A stretch of 64,000 nucleotides of DNA from Saturnia japonica (taxonomy: Eukaryota; Arthropoda; Insecta; Lepidoptera; Saturniidae): positions 11,612,001-11,676,000 of the forward strand of contig CM065326.1 in NCBI GenBank assembly GCA_033032175.1, given 5' to 3'. The translations under genes were made by a program, and so were the position numbers. The notes under the pieces are model-generated. The model searched no databases. It saw nothing but the letters and a program-made list of their open reading frames with translations, and was not told the origin of the DNA. Shown one piece after another: positions 11,206-23,284 of the stretch; within the stretch, counting starts at the first letter, position 1; each line of letters opens with the position of its first letter.

Positions 11206-13419
11206 ATAACACGACCAAGCCAACTAAACGAACGAGTGGTATTCTTATCAATGCAAAAATAAAATAATCAAAAAACCGATTATCAAATTTTAAATTGGTG
11301 ATACTTGTCAAAAACTGAATTCAATGAAGATATCAACTTTATATATGTATTTTTTATAAAGTAGCTCGGCTAATTCAATCTAACTAGCACAGTAGCGACC
11401 ACCGAGAGATCGAAATCCAAGGCGAGTCTCTATGACAGACTATTCACCACATGCATGGTGGTCGCGACCCAATCGGGCTGAACAGCTTTACCACCCCGGT
11501 ATCATCATTTCCTCGTTCGCTGCTCAGTAAGGTGCACCACGTGCTGGTGAGTTTGGCTTGGGCATCTCATCCTTGAACACGTAATTTAAAAACCTTTACA
11601 CCCTAAAATATAAAAGGCTAACTAAGTTACTAACTGACATTTCAATGCACATACCAAACTACTATTACTAGGGCAGTAAAAATTTGTATGCGGGTTTCTT
11701 GTATACTGTAAGTTAGTACTACGGAAGGATTTTTGCAAAATTCATCCCCTAAGGCTGTAAAAAAGGGATGAAAAATGTATATGAGAATAATTTTTGAAGA
11801 CAGATCTATGAATATTGATATTTTGCAATTCAATTACAATAGGACATAAAGAAATGCAAAGCCGCGGTAAAAACGCTTGTAAACTATAAAGATGCATTCG
11901 TGTTGTTTTGTAATCCATAAAGGAAGCGAGTGACGTCACATTTGTCAGTTGTCTCACTGGCTTCATGTATGTCTTTCTTTTGAGGGAAAAAAAGTGATAA
12001 CTGAGTAAGTGACAATTGATAACAGATAATAAATAATAACAACAATTATCAAAATTAAACTGTAGATGGTGAGGCCAATTTCATGCGTGACATAGTTTAC
12101 GATAAATCCCCTTCGTTTATGGTTCTATTTACGTTACATTGGCGGAATTATGTTTACACACATTTTGCCTTTATATAAAAAAGAAGACCTACTTTTGACT
12201 CGTGTAATGGAGAGTAAAAACTGAGAGGTGTGCGCAGATCATGTTGCGGAAGTACGAATACGGCATTAAAGCTTTTTACATGCAATCGTGAATGGTGGGC
12301 AATTGCCTTCAGTTCACTTTCGACCTGAAACTGGCGTGAGCGAGATGAAACTTTTATCCTTTATTGATAACAGAGTTTCCGGCTTATTTTTCCGTGTTCA
12401 AATTTGCTTTTAGTGAGAGTATAACTTGTCTATTTATAAAAGGTGAATGTTTTACGCCCTATAGTTGAGCAATAAACTTTAAGAAAGGGTGACATGTACG
12501 TAGTTAATACGTAAAACTGTTACAAGCGAAAATGTCTCTCGGGCGTTTTACAGCTAATTTCTGCTAAACACTGCGGTTAAAGTTTTAATTAAGACGAACA
12601 CAGGCCCTTTTATAAAAAATACCTTTTTGTATCAAATTTTTTTAATATCTCAAAACGCACCTGGTGGGCGAGAATTGAATTCATTTAAATAATTTTAGTA
12701 ATAAAAAATAAATACGTTCACGAAATTATTCATTAAAGCCGCGTTCCCGCGATGCGTATTCACAGACGAGCCGTGTAAATAAAACCGTGTACACAGAATA
12801 ATAATAACAAACTAAACTAAAGTATAAATTAGTACAATATCGTCTCTAAAATAACGAAATAACGCGGTCGAATAATATGGTTGCCATAAAAGAAAAATAA
12901 GATACCATAACTATTATTTTCAGTATAATATTTTTATTTCTTAATAAACTTATCGAAGCTAGTGTTCCAGAAACGCTAGGTTACTGTGGCAAATTTATAC
13001 CCAGCTACAATGTAGAGCCCTGCAATAATAACTATGGACTGAGACTAGGGATGCCAGTATAATACCACCCGATTTAAAGAAAAAAAAACGAGCAAGATTT
13101 ACAGTAGTCACATATTATGATATGTAGTAACATCTGACTTATGACGTATAGTTGATGCCCTTTTTCTTTCTTCTGGCAGTACGAACCTCTCAGAAAATGG
13201 GTTAGTACCATTTGACGGACATCTACGACCGCACGCACTCATTGGTCAAATAAAAAAAATCTTCCATTCCTTTTCACGAAATCACTCCCACAGATCGCAG
13301 GAAAGCGATAGGAAAGATGTTACACATCAAAAAACATCGTCTCATATGTAGGAAGTCAAGTTATTTGCAGAAATAGTGGAAAATCTATTAGCAGAGTTAC
13401 TCAGCTATGCATAGCATGC
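11206..13419. other. Long AT-rich spacer, mostly unrecognised
   Basis: A weak repeat-N-like patch (CGACCACCGAGAGATCG) lies at 11396-11412. No gene or RNA seen in the rest. Confidence 0.4.
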
Positions 13420-13492
13420 TAACATCTTGGCCCACATCGTCATTTAAGATCAGATGAGATTGTGGCCACAAAGCTAAATCTAAAACGTTAAA
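13420..13492 (+). repeat. SINE-C, 3' fragment
   Basis: Carries the tail of the family: CATCTTGGCCCACATCGTCA, then AGATCAGATGAGATTGTGG and CCACAA. Confidence 0.65.
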
Positions 13493-13701
13493 AGAAATGC
13501 AATGAAGGAGAGATGTGGACTGTATTTTTTGTTGTTAATTTTAACTGTGTCTACACAATGCAAATATGATAAAAGTGCTCAGCCACAAGGAAAAAAAGTG
13601 GCGGAATCAGTTGAGCCTTAGAATAAAAACCATGCACCACTTACTTGGCTGTTGTTAGGTCAGATGAGTACGACTATTCTTCTACCGGTTCTTCCAGTAC
13701 G

Positions 13702-13757
13702 TTCACACACATACACATACACGCACACGCACACACATACGCAAACACACGTGTGCA
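13702..13757. repeat. (CA)n-type microsatellite
   Basis: Imperfect CACACATACACAT... tract. Confidence 0.85.
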
Positions 13758-14134
13758 AGAAGCGCGAAAACACTTTATAACATAGAAGCGAGGCGATTAG
13801 TAATTAGCGTGTCACAGACGACGACTGTTATATTACAGGGTTGCTTTTAAGCGACTGTTAGCGATGGTGGTTTAGCGGTGTATTCATGTAGGCAAGGATG
13901 TATGGAATAGTACATAATTTTCGACACAGATAACAGACAAAGTGCACACAATGCAAATATAATATCCACCATAGCTCTTGAGATACGGTCGGCAACCCTA
14001 ACCGACACCCTTCCGAACAGTCTCCAGCTAATTTGAACTAAACACAGCACTTAATATTTTAATTTACGTAAGTCGAGACAACGCGGTGGGACGCTCCATA
14101 AATATTTATATTTTTTTTGTAATTTTAATTTTAG

Positions 14135-14470
14135 CCGCGTTCGTTTGTTGTTTTTAACCCCGGTTGTATAAAGAAGTTGTTATAAGTTTTACATGCGTAT
14201 TTGTGTGTCTGTTTGTGGCATCGTGGCTGACAAACGGCTGAAACAATTTTGATCTTGTTTCTTTTGTTTCAAGAAAATCTGTTCATTCGTTTGAAGATTA
14301 TCAACTCTTTTATAGTTCATAAATAGATATGAGCATCTTTCTCCGGTTTCAATGAGTCCAGATTTGGTATTATATCACTTTAATGATATTATAAAAACCT
14401 TGATATGATGCTGCAGCGTCACATGGAATCCGTAGGATACCTAACTCCTCGCCAATTAAACGCAGAGGCA
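14135..14470 (-). repeat. Interspersed repeat L
   Basis: Best compared with 63355-63770. On its own strand the family runs from a CATTGAGACCA.TCCAATGAG head through CTGATAATCTTCAAA and AAAATCGGTTCAGCCGTTTG to a CACAGACAGACACACA stretch. Copies lie at 14135-14470 (-), 29285-29600 (+), 38690-39010 (-), 43080-43165 (+, partial), 43540-43860 (+) and 63355-63770 (+). The CGGTTCAGCCGTTTG region resembles LINE 3' sequence known from many insects. It is non-coding. Confidence 0.6.
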
Positions 14471-14764
14471 TCGTATTTGGATTCATTCAAACGGTATCAA
14501 TTAATAGGTTACTTGTGTCGGGGATTAATAACAATTTTAATTTAATTTGTTTTGTACCAGCTAGAATATTTGTACTGTACAAGAGCGACGGCCACTGTAG
14601 AGGAATTAACAGTCACTCATGTAGTTTCAGTAAATATATGAACTTAAATATGTTTAATACATTTACAGATTTCCAGGTCTTGGGTATCTTTGTCGTACTG
14701 TGAAACTATGGAACCATCTCCAGGCCAATGCGTTTCCTCCTTCTTACGAAATCGAGTTCTTCAA

Positions 14765-15190
14765 TCGTAACATGAAGAGATATTTATGCAGACCAGCATG
14801 ATAGAAAGAAAGAAAGAAAAAATCATTTATTCGACAATAACACCACACAGCACACATACATTTTTAAATATAAAACAAAACAAACAAATTGACACAATAA
14901 ATGAAGTATTGCATGGGGTCAAATAGATCCCTGTCTCAGCATAATGCTGCAGGCCTACAAGCGTAAGCACTGCAGCGCTGATAATCTGACAGGGCCTGTA
15001 GGCATGTACAACCGCACGGACGAATTAACACAACAACAATTTTAATTAATTAAACTAAATAATCGTAACCTCATAAGTATAAGCAACAAATGTGCTTACC
15101 ATACATAGATTTAGATCTCTCGGTGGTCACCGTTATGTTTTGCTTGTATTATGCTCAAAATCAGTCACAGTACCGTCCATTCACCAAGCT
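14765..15190 (-). repeat. Interspersed repeat N, interrupted by repeat M
   Basis: The N segment GAAGAGATATTTATGCAGACC ends near 14800. Its continuation TTTAGATCTCTCGGTGGTCA resumes at about 15108. In the uninterrupted copy at 30410-30560 these parts are only about 30 bases apart. The sequence between is repeat M. Confidence 0.55.
14803..15100 (-). mobile_element. Retroposon tail M inserted into repeat N
   Basis: It starts on the plus strand with GAAAGAAAGAAAGAAA, so its own strand ends in a CTTT-type tail. It shares CCTGTCTCAGCATAAT and the GCAGCGCTG.TA.TCTGAC block with 27480-27665, also in minus orientation. A simple-repeat tail plus the nested position suggests a non-LTR or SINE-type insertion. 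I cannot see the exact target duplication. Confidence 0.5.
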
Positions 15191-16339
15191 ACTATATAGA
15201 AAACAGAGAAAAAGTAAGAAATGTTGACTTCAATACATAATGCGTCAAAACTAGTCGTATAATAGGTTTTTCATATGTGTATGGTAGTCGCAATACGGGT
15301 AACAGTCAGAGTGTCTGAGTAAACCACAGATGCTACCAATAACATTTTTACTTATGTTGTGATTAGTCTAATAAAAATGATTACCGATCATGAATTAATT
15401 CCAGATTGAGAAAGGGTCAAATACTAATTGAAAGAAAAATTCGTGGTTAAAATTAAACCAAGGAAATAATAAAAAAATAAAAAACGGAAATAAATCCCCG
15501 TCATACCCAGCACTACTAGTAATAAAACCGCGTTGATCATAAAACCAAGACCGCTTTCAGACCGGCCACTCACTTTATTAAATTGTGCTAATTAATATTC
15601 AAATAAAATAATACAAAACTTGACAAACTTTTTATTGTGTGATTTTTTTAAACTAATTTTCGTTCCGATGGATACATACAAAACTTATTATATAGTAAAC
15701 GCCATCGCCATAGATTGCCACGCTATCTGTGCATAGTTTTGCTAAACAGAAATTGTTTTATAAAAGCATTAATTGAATCATGTTACTAAAGGACAGTATG
15801 ATACAAGGAACAAAAGTGCAAAGACGTTACGTTGTTTCTCGGGATACTAAGCCTGTGGTGTTATGCTTTTTCAGAAACTTCCTCACGAGTTTATCCATTA
15901 AAGCATTGCGATTCCTTTTTTAGTGGCACGACAAAGTGCCAAATGGAATCTGTAAGAGTGACTCCCTCTCTGTACATTCATTAGATTACCGTTAAAATTA
16001 TTAACAATAAATTTTATTTTTACAGTTGAAGAAAAGAAGTTAACCCAATCAAGTTTTTACCGGTTTTTCTTGGTGTATGGGATGTTTTCTGAACCAGTAG
16101 TAGTATTTTAACGTACATGAGTGCCTTCATGGGGTCAGAATTGAATAAAGTATTTCTGTAATTTAATTTTGATTCTGGATTAAACGCACGGCCAAAATAA
16201 AACAAAACGCAAGTAGGTATCTCTTCGTCTCGTAATTTCATTTGTAGTTTCCGAATACAATTTTACTATATAACTTAATTAACTTACATGTTCGAATTAA
16301 GCTTGAGTATACAAACGAAACTTTTTTTATTGTCATATT
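15191..16339. other. AT-rich spacer, nothing recognised
   Basis: No gene, RNA or shared repeat noticed. Confidence 0.4.
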
Positions 16340-16425
16340 TTTTTTTAGATCTGACTACACTGTTAGCCTTAGGGGCCCTGAAGCCGCTGTGGCTTTTACA
16401 GCTTCACTGTACTTGGGGATTGTCA
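16340..16425 (+). repeat. Interspersed repeat G, 5' fragment
   Basis: Shares ACTGTTAGCCTTAG.GGCCCT and CTTTTACAGCTTCAC with 44770-44860. The hairpin end is missing. Confidence 0.5.
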
Positions 16426-16976
16426 TATTCGTGGTCAGTGTCCATTATAAAAGACGTCTACTTACGAAATTTGTGAAAAAATATACGTAGGTACAGACAG
16501 AACTTCAGACTTACCAATATAGATAGAATAATTCGTAACAAGTCCAAATTATGCCGTACGACTAACACCTGCACAAATTCAGTCTTTTGTTTCACAGGTA
16601 AATCCAGATGTAAGAGATAGATGCAAAATACAATTTAGAAGTCACTAAACACTTGAGACGCGAACTAAATTTCTATCCTACGCTTCCAAACTGTCACGTG
16701 TAAACTTTGTTACTGAATATTAAATTATTTCCAACGCCTACAACTAATTCCATATAATCAATCTTAAATTATACTTAACTTAAACTTAATCGTCCTAAAT
16801 GTAATTCAAAATAGACGGTTCATAAGCTTATGACAATTAAAATTTCATTTCAGTTCAGTTTTATACAAAAAAATGTAAAATGTAATGTATAAAAATGGAA
16901 ATGGTTTTCCCATTACGTCTGTATCCTCAAAGAGTTAGGCAGAAGTGTATTAATGCACAGTTCACTGGATATGCTT
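16426..16976. other. AT-rich spacer, nothing recognised
   Basis: No supported feature. Confidence 0.4.
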
Positions 16977-17138
16977 TAGGTCCCATGTAATAGGGGGCGA
17001 GCCTATGCCATTAATCGAGCACAAAGCCAAACTCCGAGCTTTAACAGATAATTTCATAGAAACCTGGGAATCGAACCTAGGACCTCGAGCATAGCAGTCG
17101 CGTTTAGGACCACTAAGTTATGAAGTTATGATCTATCA
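16977..17138 (-). repeat. SINE-A, tRNA-derived
   Basis: On the minus strand it has an A-box-like TAACTTAGTGG and a box B GGTTCGATTCC, about 35 bases apart, as in tRNA-derived pol III promoters. The body matches the copy at the left edge of the window (GCTCGGAGTTTGGCTTTGTG block). Confidence 0.7.
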
Positions 17139-17520
17139 ATATTAAAGCGATAACTCTAAATCAAGCTTTTTTAAACACAAAATACACCATTTTGTAAATT
17201 GTACCCGTGCGAAGCTGGGGCAGGTCGTTAGTCGTTTATAAAGGTCTGTAATGGAATTTTTCGTATTTTTTTAAAAATGTGATCATATGTTTATAGATTT
17301 CCCAATAGTAGATGTTCTCATAAGAAAAAAACGGAATTGCATAATCGCGTAAAAGCGTTTCTATGGGTTCCAAAAAAACTTAATATCTCATAGACTATCC
17401 AAAAGAAATTTGTCGGATTTCTTTTCTGGGCTTTTAATTTATCCATTGTATCTACTAAAAATACAAACAGGCATGGACGCAACTCGACCAAAATAAAAGA
17501 CAGTGCGTTGTGTCCACAAT

Positions 17521-17778
17521 TTCATCTGACAAGATGGCATGCTAATCCTAGTGAACACTGGCTCTCAAGTACAGCTGCCGGAACACACCTGTTGGTGTTC
17601 GGAGACAGATTTTTAACTTGAGGATGGTAGCTAGCCAGGGGGGAATTAGAAAAAGACCTATGATTTCATCACGATGTTTTCCTTCACCGAAAGCTCAGAC
17701 TCATTGCATTGATTCGAACTCACGTCGATTAACGCAGAGTCCGTACACGCTACCAACTAAGCCATCATTTCTTCAATA
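17521..17778 (-). repeat. SINE-C, near full length
   Basis: Box B (plus strand GATTCGAACTC, 17711-17721) and an A-box region near 17753-17764 are present. The body blocks (AGCTAGCCAGG, TTTTCCTTCACCGAAAGCTC) match 37952-38272 in reverse. Confidence 0.75.
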
Positions 17779-18189
17779 ATAATATTTACAATGTTACGAA
17801 ATAAATACCGCATTCAAAACCGAAACAGAACGGAAAATTGCCATAGTATTGGTTTTCAGCTGGTACACTTTACCTAATTTTTTGTGGTAATTATTTTTCA
17901 TTTATACATTCTGACCAGCTCTATAGAATTTTCTTCGGATCGTTTTAAGGGCTTTTTTCAGGTCAAAATACATGGTTTAGACGTCCATGATTCCCCAAGA
18001 AAATCAATTGAATGTTTTTATGTCGTCTATCGAAACTGGAAGAAAAACAAATACGGTAGGTGCATGTGTGTGTAGATGAAACAAGAATTAAAATAATTTG
18101 AATGTGAATGTAAAAAGAAAAGACAACGCACTTACGAGGACTGCCGACAGATGTGAAAACTTAAAACTATAAACAAACAGTTGTTATAA

Positions 18190-18308
18190 AGGTTATATTG
18201 CTAGAATGACTCCGTTTATCGTTAACACGTCACGTGACCATGTCGATGAGGACGTACATGAATTTACTCCCTATCCAAACCTCCCTATAGAAGTTTTCAC
18301 TTCATGGG
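18190..18308. repeat. Direct repeat, left copy
   Basis: About 115 bp matching 18608-18726 in the same orientation. It includes ATCGTTAACACG.CACGTGACC and GAATTTACTCCCTATCCAA. A fragment of LINE-tail I lies between the two copies. Confidence 0.7.
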
Positions 18309-18339
18309 TTTATTACTATATGTATGGTGGTCGCCATCT

Positions 18340-18430
18340 TTATCATTTTTATTATTATATTCTTTATTGCACAAAAAAAAAGTACAAATGGAGGACTTAA
18401 TGCTAAAAAGCATTCTCTGCCAGTCTTCCA
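18340..18430 (-). repeat. LINE-like tail I, fragment
   Basis: Carries the block ACTTAATGCTAAAAAGCATTCTCT.CCAG, the reverse of the tails at 20400-20510 and 26928-27030. Confidence 0.5.
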
Positions 18431-18607
18431 AGGGAGCAAGGGAAAAAAGGTATATGCAAGGTGTGCATAATGTTAAGTAAAAAAAAAAGATTATAACGAT
18501 TATTAAGATTATATATTATTAAGAAGTATTCAATTGCTCCAAGTAAAACCTACGTAGCGAATACTTGAAGGAATTTCGAGAGTTGGCCAGTTGGATATTG
18601 CTAATTA

Positions 18608-18726
18608 AGTTATATTGCTACAAAGACTCAATTTATCGTTAACACGCCACGTGACCATGTCGTTGACGACTTACTTGATTGAATTTACTCCCTATCCAAT
18701 CCTCCCAATAAAAGTTTTCACTTCAA
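18608..18726. repeat. Direct repeat, right copy
   Basis: Partner of 18190-18308, spaced about 418 bp start to start. The copies differ by scattered substitutions and small indels, so the duplication is not recent. Confidence 0.7.
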
Positions 18727-18994
18727 AATGGGGAAAAAATATTGGACAACGTTCTCTGAATTATTAGTTACTACATTCAACAAATGAATATTCGTCGTAC
18801 GCCTTCGCAATCGATCATAGCTACCTGCGCCATGTTCACATGTCCACTAAATTGTGTTTGTATCTACAAGTGCCGATACTAATAACTACCAGTAATTTTG
18901 TTTAATATAATCGTATTTTTTATTTCTTTTTATTATTGTGATTACAAAGAGCACTATTACCTATTCAATATTTGATTTTTTATTTATTATATAA

Positions 18995-19306
18995 CTAGCT
19001 GTGCCCCATTTAAGCGCCCGAATTCATTCACCATGACCAGTTTTCTTTTACTTGTGCGGAACCCTAATTCTTTTTCTAAAATAAAAGTAGCCTATATTAC
19101 TTCCTATAAAATTAGCTATCTACCAGTGAAAGTCCCGTCAAAATCAGTCCAACCGTTTCGGAGATTACCCGGAACAAAAATAAAGACAGACAGACAAAAA
19201 TTTTAAAAATGGGTTTTTTGTTATAGGTTTCGTATATTCTTTCATATGCATAATAGTAGTTTATTTTGACATACACACAGACACTTCAATCTTATTAATT
19301 GTATAG
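18995..19306 (-). mobile_element. Helitron-like element HEL-2, internally deleted
   Basis: Minus-strand 3' end GCACAGCTAG. The segment between that end and the GCCCGAATTCATTCACCA block, present in 49811-50317, is absent. This explains why no terminal hairpin is seen. Confidence 0.6.
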
Positions 19307-20256
19307 TTTATTATTTTAATAATGAATTTTGTGTACGCTTCGTAAATAGTTTTAAAATTATGTTTGGCTTTTGATGAAGTATTAACTGACGTATGATGTT
19401 GCCAGTAAAAAGCTCATTGTAGAAATAATGTTCGAATATACAACTAAATTCATATTTACAATTACTAGAAACAGCCTTGTGCTTTCTTTTTATCGCGATG
19501 TATGGTCTTCATACCCCATCTTAAAACAGAAAAAAACTGGTTGATTTATGAAAATAAAGCGCTCTCCGATCTGCTCCCATGTGATGGCTATACCAATAAC
19601 AAATATAGAAAAATATAATTTAAAAAGAAATGTACAGAGTTAAAAGCGATTTAACGTTGACCACTTTACATAGAGCTATCGCAACCAGTAATAATTAACG
19701 TCTAAAAAACCCCTGTTCACATTTTAATAGCGGCCGTAATCTAAACGATATTATTTTACGTTCGCATTAAATTATTTTGACGCTTAAATGTTTGATTGCA
19801 AATTTTAAATCTTAAATTTAATATTATTAAATTAAATTTATTAAATATTAAAATCTATGTATTTTAAACGTTTCATAATTTCGCATTCTTCTGTTTACCT
19901 CCTCAAAATCTGAACCAATTTCAATATATTTTTAAAAACATTGTAAGAAAAATTTTGGGTATGCCTATATATGTTGTTTTTTTTTTATATTGATAAAATT
20001 TATTTGGTATATATCTGATAAATGTGGTAAAACTTAGCAATTTTAGTTATTAAAATAAATGTAATATATTATATGTGGGACACAATTTCACATACGGTCA
20101 TTTAATTCCAAACTAAGCAAAACTTGTATTGTGGTAACAAAACAGCTGACATGCATAAATATAGAGATATTTAACACCCAGACATACAACTGACAACTAT
20201 GCTATGCTATGCTAGTGTTATATTTTTGTATTTGCTCATGTTTGTTTAATTTTAAA
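19307..20256. other. Very AT-rich spacer
   Basis: Includes a near-homogeneous TTAAATTTAATATTATTAAA-type tract around 19805-19855. Nothing else recognised. Confidence 0.4.
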
Positions 20257-20396
20257 CTAGCTGACCCTCGCAACTTCGTCTGCGTCAGGTAATGGAAGCT
20301 CTCAAAAGGAATAAATTTCCCCCGTTTTCAAAACACTTTTCTTTGATGCTCCGCTCCTGTTGGTCGTAGCGTGATGTTATATAGCCTATAGCCTTC
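20257..20396 (-). mobile_element. Helitron-like HEL-1, 3' part only
   Basis: Reverse of 1143-1300 plus the 3' end of HEL-1. The minus strand reads CGCAGACGAAGTTGCG, then AGGGTCAG and CTAG. It is truncated at its 5' side where LINE-tail I begins. Confidence 0.6.
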
Positions 20397-20512
20397 CTTG
20401 ATAAATGGGCTATCTACATTACTGCTGGTTAGCTGGAAGAAAATTCTTTATAGTATTAAGCTCCCCAGTGTACAAACTAAAAATGCAATACATTATTCAT
20501 TAATTCATTCAA
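20397..20512 (+). repeat. LINE-like tail I, ends in (ATTC)n
   Basis: GCTGGTTAGCTGG, a GCATTA-AGCTC-like block and TACAAACTAAAAATGCAATA are followed by ATTCATTAATTCATTC. The same sequence with the same tail recurs at 26928-27030. Confidence 0.6.
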
Positions 20513-20532
20513 AAGATGTCAGTCGTATACGG

Positions 20533-20598
20533 CGATCCAACCCGCGACCTCGGCTCAATAGTAATGCTTACTACCACTGCGCCACGAGACCTGCCTGT
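20533..20598 (-). repeat. SINE-B, tRNA-like head
   Basis: On the minus strand it reads GGTCTCGTGGCGCAGTGG, with box A TGGCGCAGTGG (20574-20584) and box B GGGTTGGATCG (20533-20543). It pairs with the plus-strand copy at 60672-60745. The acceptor ends do not pair, so it is not a functional tRNA. Confidence 0.7.
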
Positions 20599-21203
20599 TT
20601 AGAAGGCTCCTTGTTTCTTGCCGTCATTCTCCCGTGCTAATATAAAAAAAAAAAAACAAATATGGTTTATATTTAATATCGATATAGCTCATCCCTAACC
20701 AATAGCCGGTGTAAAGGCTTTGTTGAGCAACGAACGACATCACCGCGAGGCTCGTTTCCAAACTATTCAGTAATTGGCCGATCATGACTACGCCAAACCT
20801 CATTGTCCCTCCGGCCCTTTCGTACAACAAATCAAGGCTGGCGGCCCGAAGTATTATTATACAGAAAGTTTTGCCCGCTTTCACCATTTTCCAATTTTTT
20901 AAATAGAAATTGGAATATTGTAGTTATAAATGAAATTTACGATTAGCCTGTATATAGCTTGTAGCTGTTCATGTACTTACAGACAAAAATACAGATTTAT
21001 TACCACAGATTACCGAATTTTCTATAACATTGAAACATTTAGGCCTTCAAGAAGGTTCTACGTAACATAGGTTAACAAAAGTTTTCCTATCAGAACTAAA
21101 AACTACTTTCGCCAAGTGCTCCACTTGAAATAATATTGTCAAAGAAAAGTAACATTCAGCTTGTTCATTCAACCAAAGATTGTAAGAACGTGTTTACAAG
21201 CGC
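20599..21203. other. AT-rich spacer, nothing recognised
   Basis: No supported feature. Confidence 0.35.
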
Positions 21204-21285
21204 AGATTTCCATCATGAGGGTGGTAGCCAGCCGGGTAGGTATTAGAAAACGCCACGCTACCATGCTAAGGTTTCAATATAATGT
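21204..21285 (-). repeat. SINE-C, internal fragment
   Basis: ATGAGGGTGGTAGCCAGCC and ATTAGAAAACGCCACGCTACC match the middle of SINE-C in reverse. Confidence 0.6.
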
Positions 21286-21324
21286 TTTTTTTTATTATTT
21301 CACGGTAAAGTGACAGAAGCACGG

Positions 21325-21390
21325 TACAGTCTAAAAAGAACGATGAGAGATAGCAATATAATCACTAGTTACCCCTGTCATGCCTAAACA
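21325..21390 (+). repeat. Interspersed repeat N, fragment
   Basis: Starts GGTACAGTCTAAAAAGAACG and shares this opening with 53165-53275. Confidence 0.45.
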
Positions 21391-22169
21391 AATCCTTACC
21401 TTGACAAATATATCTATCTCGTTATCCAAGCCATCAGTAAAAAACACACAAATGTTTTTTTTATCTAAATATCACCAAAACAGTAAACGACAGGCATAAT
21501 TTGTGTAAAATAAATATAATTAAAATAGTAATCTCAAATTTTACTGTTAGTACGACAAATACCCAATCGAATTCCTTGCTGGCTCATCACAAAACATTCA
21601 TAAGTGCCTTCTCTTAGGGTTTAAATTAGATAAAATATAATACTGTCGGTATTATGGCGAGTGTTCTGTAGAGTTGTTCAACCTAATTCCCTCTTCTTCC
21701 TTGCCTAACAGAACCACACCTTTAAGGTAACCTCCATCTCGGCACGAACAAAAAAAGTATCTACGTCATTTGCCGTACTCTGAAACGGTTTCTCAGCCAG
21801 TGTTTTCCCTTCTTTCTATATAATGATTTCTTTTTTCAAAATAAACGTGAAGGAGGCGACGTATCACTTCGCCGTACTAAGATAAAAATGAAAATATTTT
21901 TGATTAAGTTTTTGACCGTGCGAAACACTGTATTGATCTAGCTGTATTGTTTTATTTCTGGTGTAAATTTTATTTGAGCTTGTATAGGACCGGCAATCGT
22001 GTTATTTATAGGTCGTAATACCACGAGGTCGTCCATAGCAGTTTGGCATTTCTAAAACTAATATTCTACGGTGCATTGCAGCTTGGAATTGTATTCTGAA
22101 ATCTATATTTAAACTTTATTAGGTCGTTTCTACATTTTTCTTTGTATACTGATTACAGATTTTGATATA
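21391..22169. other. AT-rich spacer with one weak repeat
   Basis: 21965-22065 resembles 28785-28870 (blocks TTGTATA.GACC.GCAA.CGTGTTA and GTCGTCCA or its equivalent). No gene seen. Confidence 0.35.
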
Positions 22170-22255
22170 GTCAATGATGGCTTAGTGAAAGCATGTACGG
22201 ACATCGCCTTGATCGACATGAGTTCAAAGCCCTGCAATGAGTCCGAGAGTTTTTT
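22170..22255 (+). repeat. SINE-C, head fragment
   Basis: GATGGCTTAGTGAAAGC, then GAGTTCAAAGCCCTGCAATG, align with the tRNA-like head of the family. The B box is mutated. Confidence 0.6.
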
Positions 22256-22289
22256 ATATTACCTCGGCAAATTTACTGTACTTTCCCTG

Positions 22290-22390
22290 ATGGTAAACAC
22301 AGTACAAACATACCATAACGGTGACCACCTAGAGATGGGCAATCCATCTACGGTCGCCGCTGTCATACCGGCCTATATAACTATTTATCT
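22290..22390 (+). repeat. Interspersed repeat N, fragment
   Basis: AACGGTGACCACCTAGAGAT and a CGCTGTCATACCGGCC block match other plus-strand N copies. Confidence 0.5.
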
Positions 22391-22799
22391 CTGAACGTTA
22401 CGCTTGAAGGATCCATTTTCGTAAAAAGGAGGGAACGCACTAGGGACCTCTTTACTGGGGCGCAGATTCCTAGGGAGCGCAAGCCAACCGCCGTAAGTCT
22501 TGGTAGGTATTTACTATACTACCACAACAACAATGTAGTCCACGAAAACAGAACTGCGACCAATTTAAGGTGAACCATGGGTCCAAGCAACTTGACCATT
22601 ATAAGTAGGTATAGAATGAAAATATAATGACAAAATGACATTATTATTATTATAAGCCTGATAAATTGTGTTAGATGTATGATAATCAGTATTTTAGGGA
22701 AATAATGTAATGAATCCTTAAAAAATACACTGTATTTTCTGGTTAAAACAGTGGGGGTGGGGCATGATAACCTTAGCACTCCGGCGCCTGGGTAGCTAC

Positions 22800-23104
22800 T
22801 GTGGTGGAACATAATTTATTCCACACATTGTTATAATTAATTTGCGACCCGGAAATTAAGTGCACCTGCAATAGGCGGAGTTAACCATTGCGGCGAGGCC
22901 ACGCCTCCATGCGCAAGGGCATTCGAAGAACGGCAGCCCGTCAGTCGACTCCAACACGTTCGATTTGGTCCTATATTTTGTAATAGCTCCGTTTTGCTAG
23001 TATATTTTTTGTTATTGCGCCAATCTTGTTGTATTCCTAGTTGTGCTGTGAGTAAATGTTTGTTGGGACAATATTGTGTGGTTATTACTACATTAAACCC
23101 CCAA
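22800..23104 (+). mobile_element. Possible solo LTR or short unclassified insertion
   Basis: This 305-bp block is more GC-rich than its surroundings and is flanked by AGCTAC at 22794-22799 and again at 23105-23110. It opens TGTGG and holds the palindrome GTGGAA...TTCCAC (22803-22823). It lacks a clean TG...CA ending and has no second copy here, so a chance 6-bp match is possible. The strand is arbitrary. Confidence 0.3.
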
Positions 23105-23139
23105 AGCTACCATCAACAAATTGGAAATCTCTCGCCAAG

Positions 23140-23242
23140 CACCTATAGGTGTGTTCTGTCAACTGCACTTTAACTTTAGCCAGTCTCATTCTAGTCTTAA
23201 AGTGTTACCATCTTAGGTCAAATGTGGCCAAACGGTAAAATA
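23140..23242 (+). repeat. SINE-C, 3' fragment
   Basis: GCACCTATAGGTGTGTTC, GCCAGTCTCATTCTAGTCTT and GTGTTACCATCTTAGG follow SINE-C order. Confidence 0.55.
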
Positions 23243-23284
23243 AGAAGAATAATAAAAATACAAGAGACAATTAAATTTATAACA

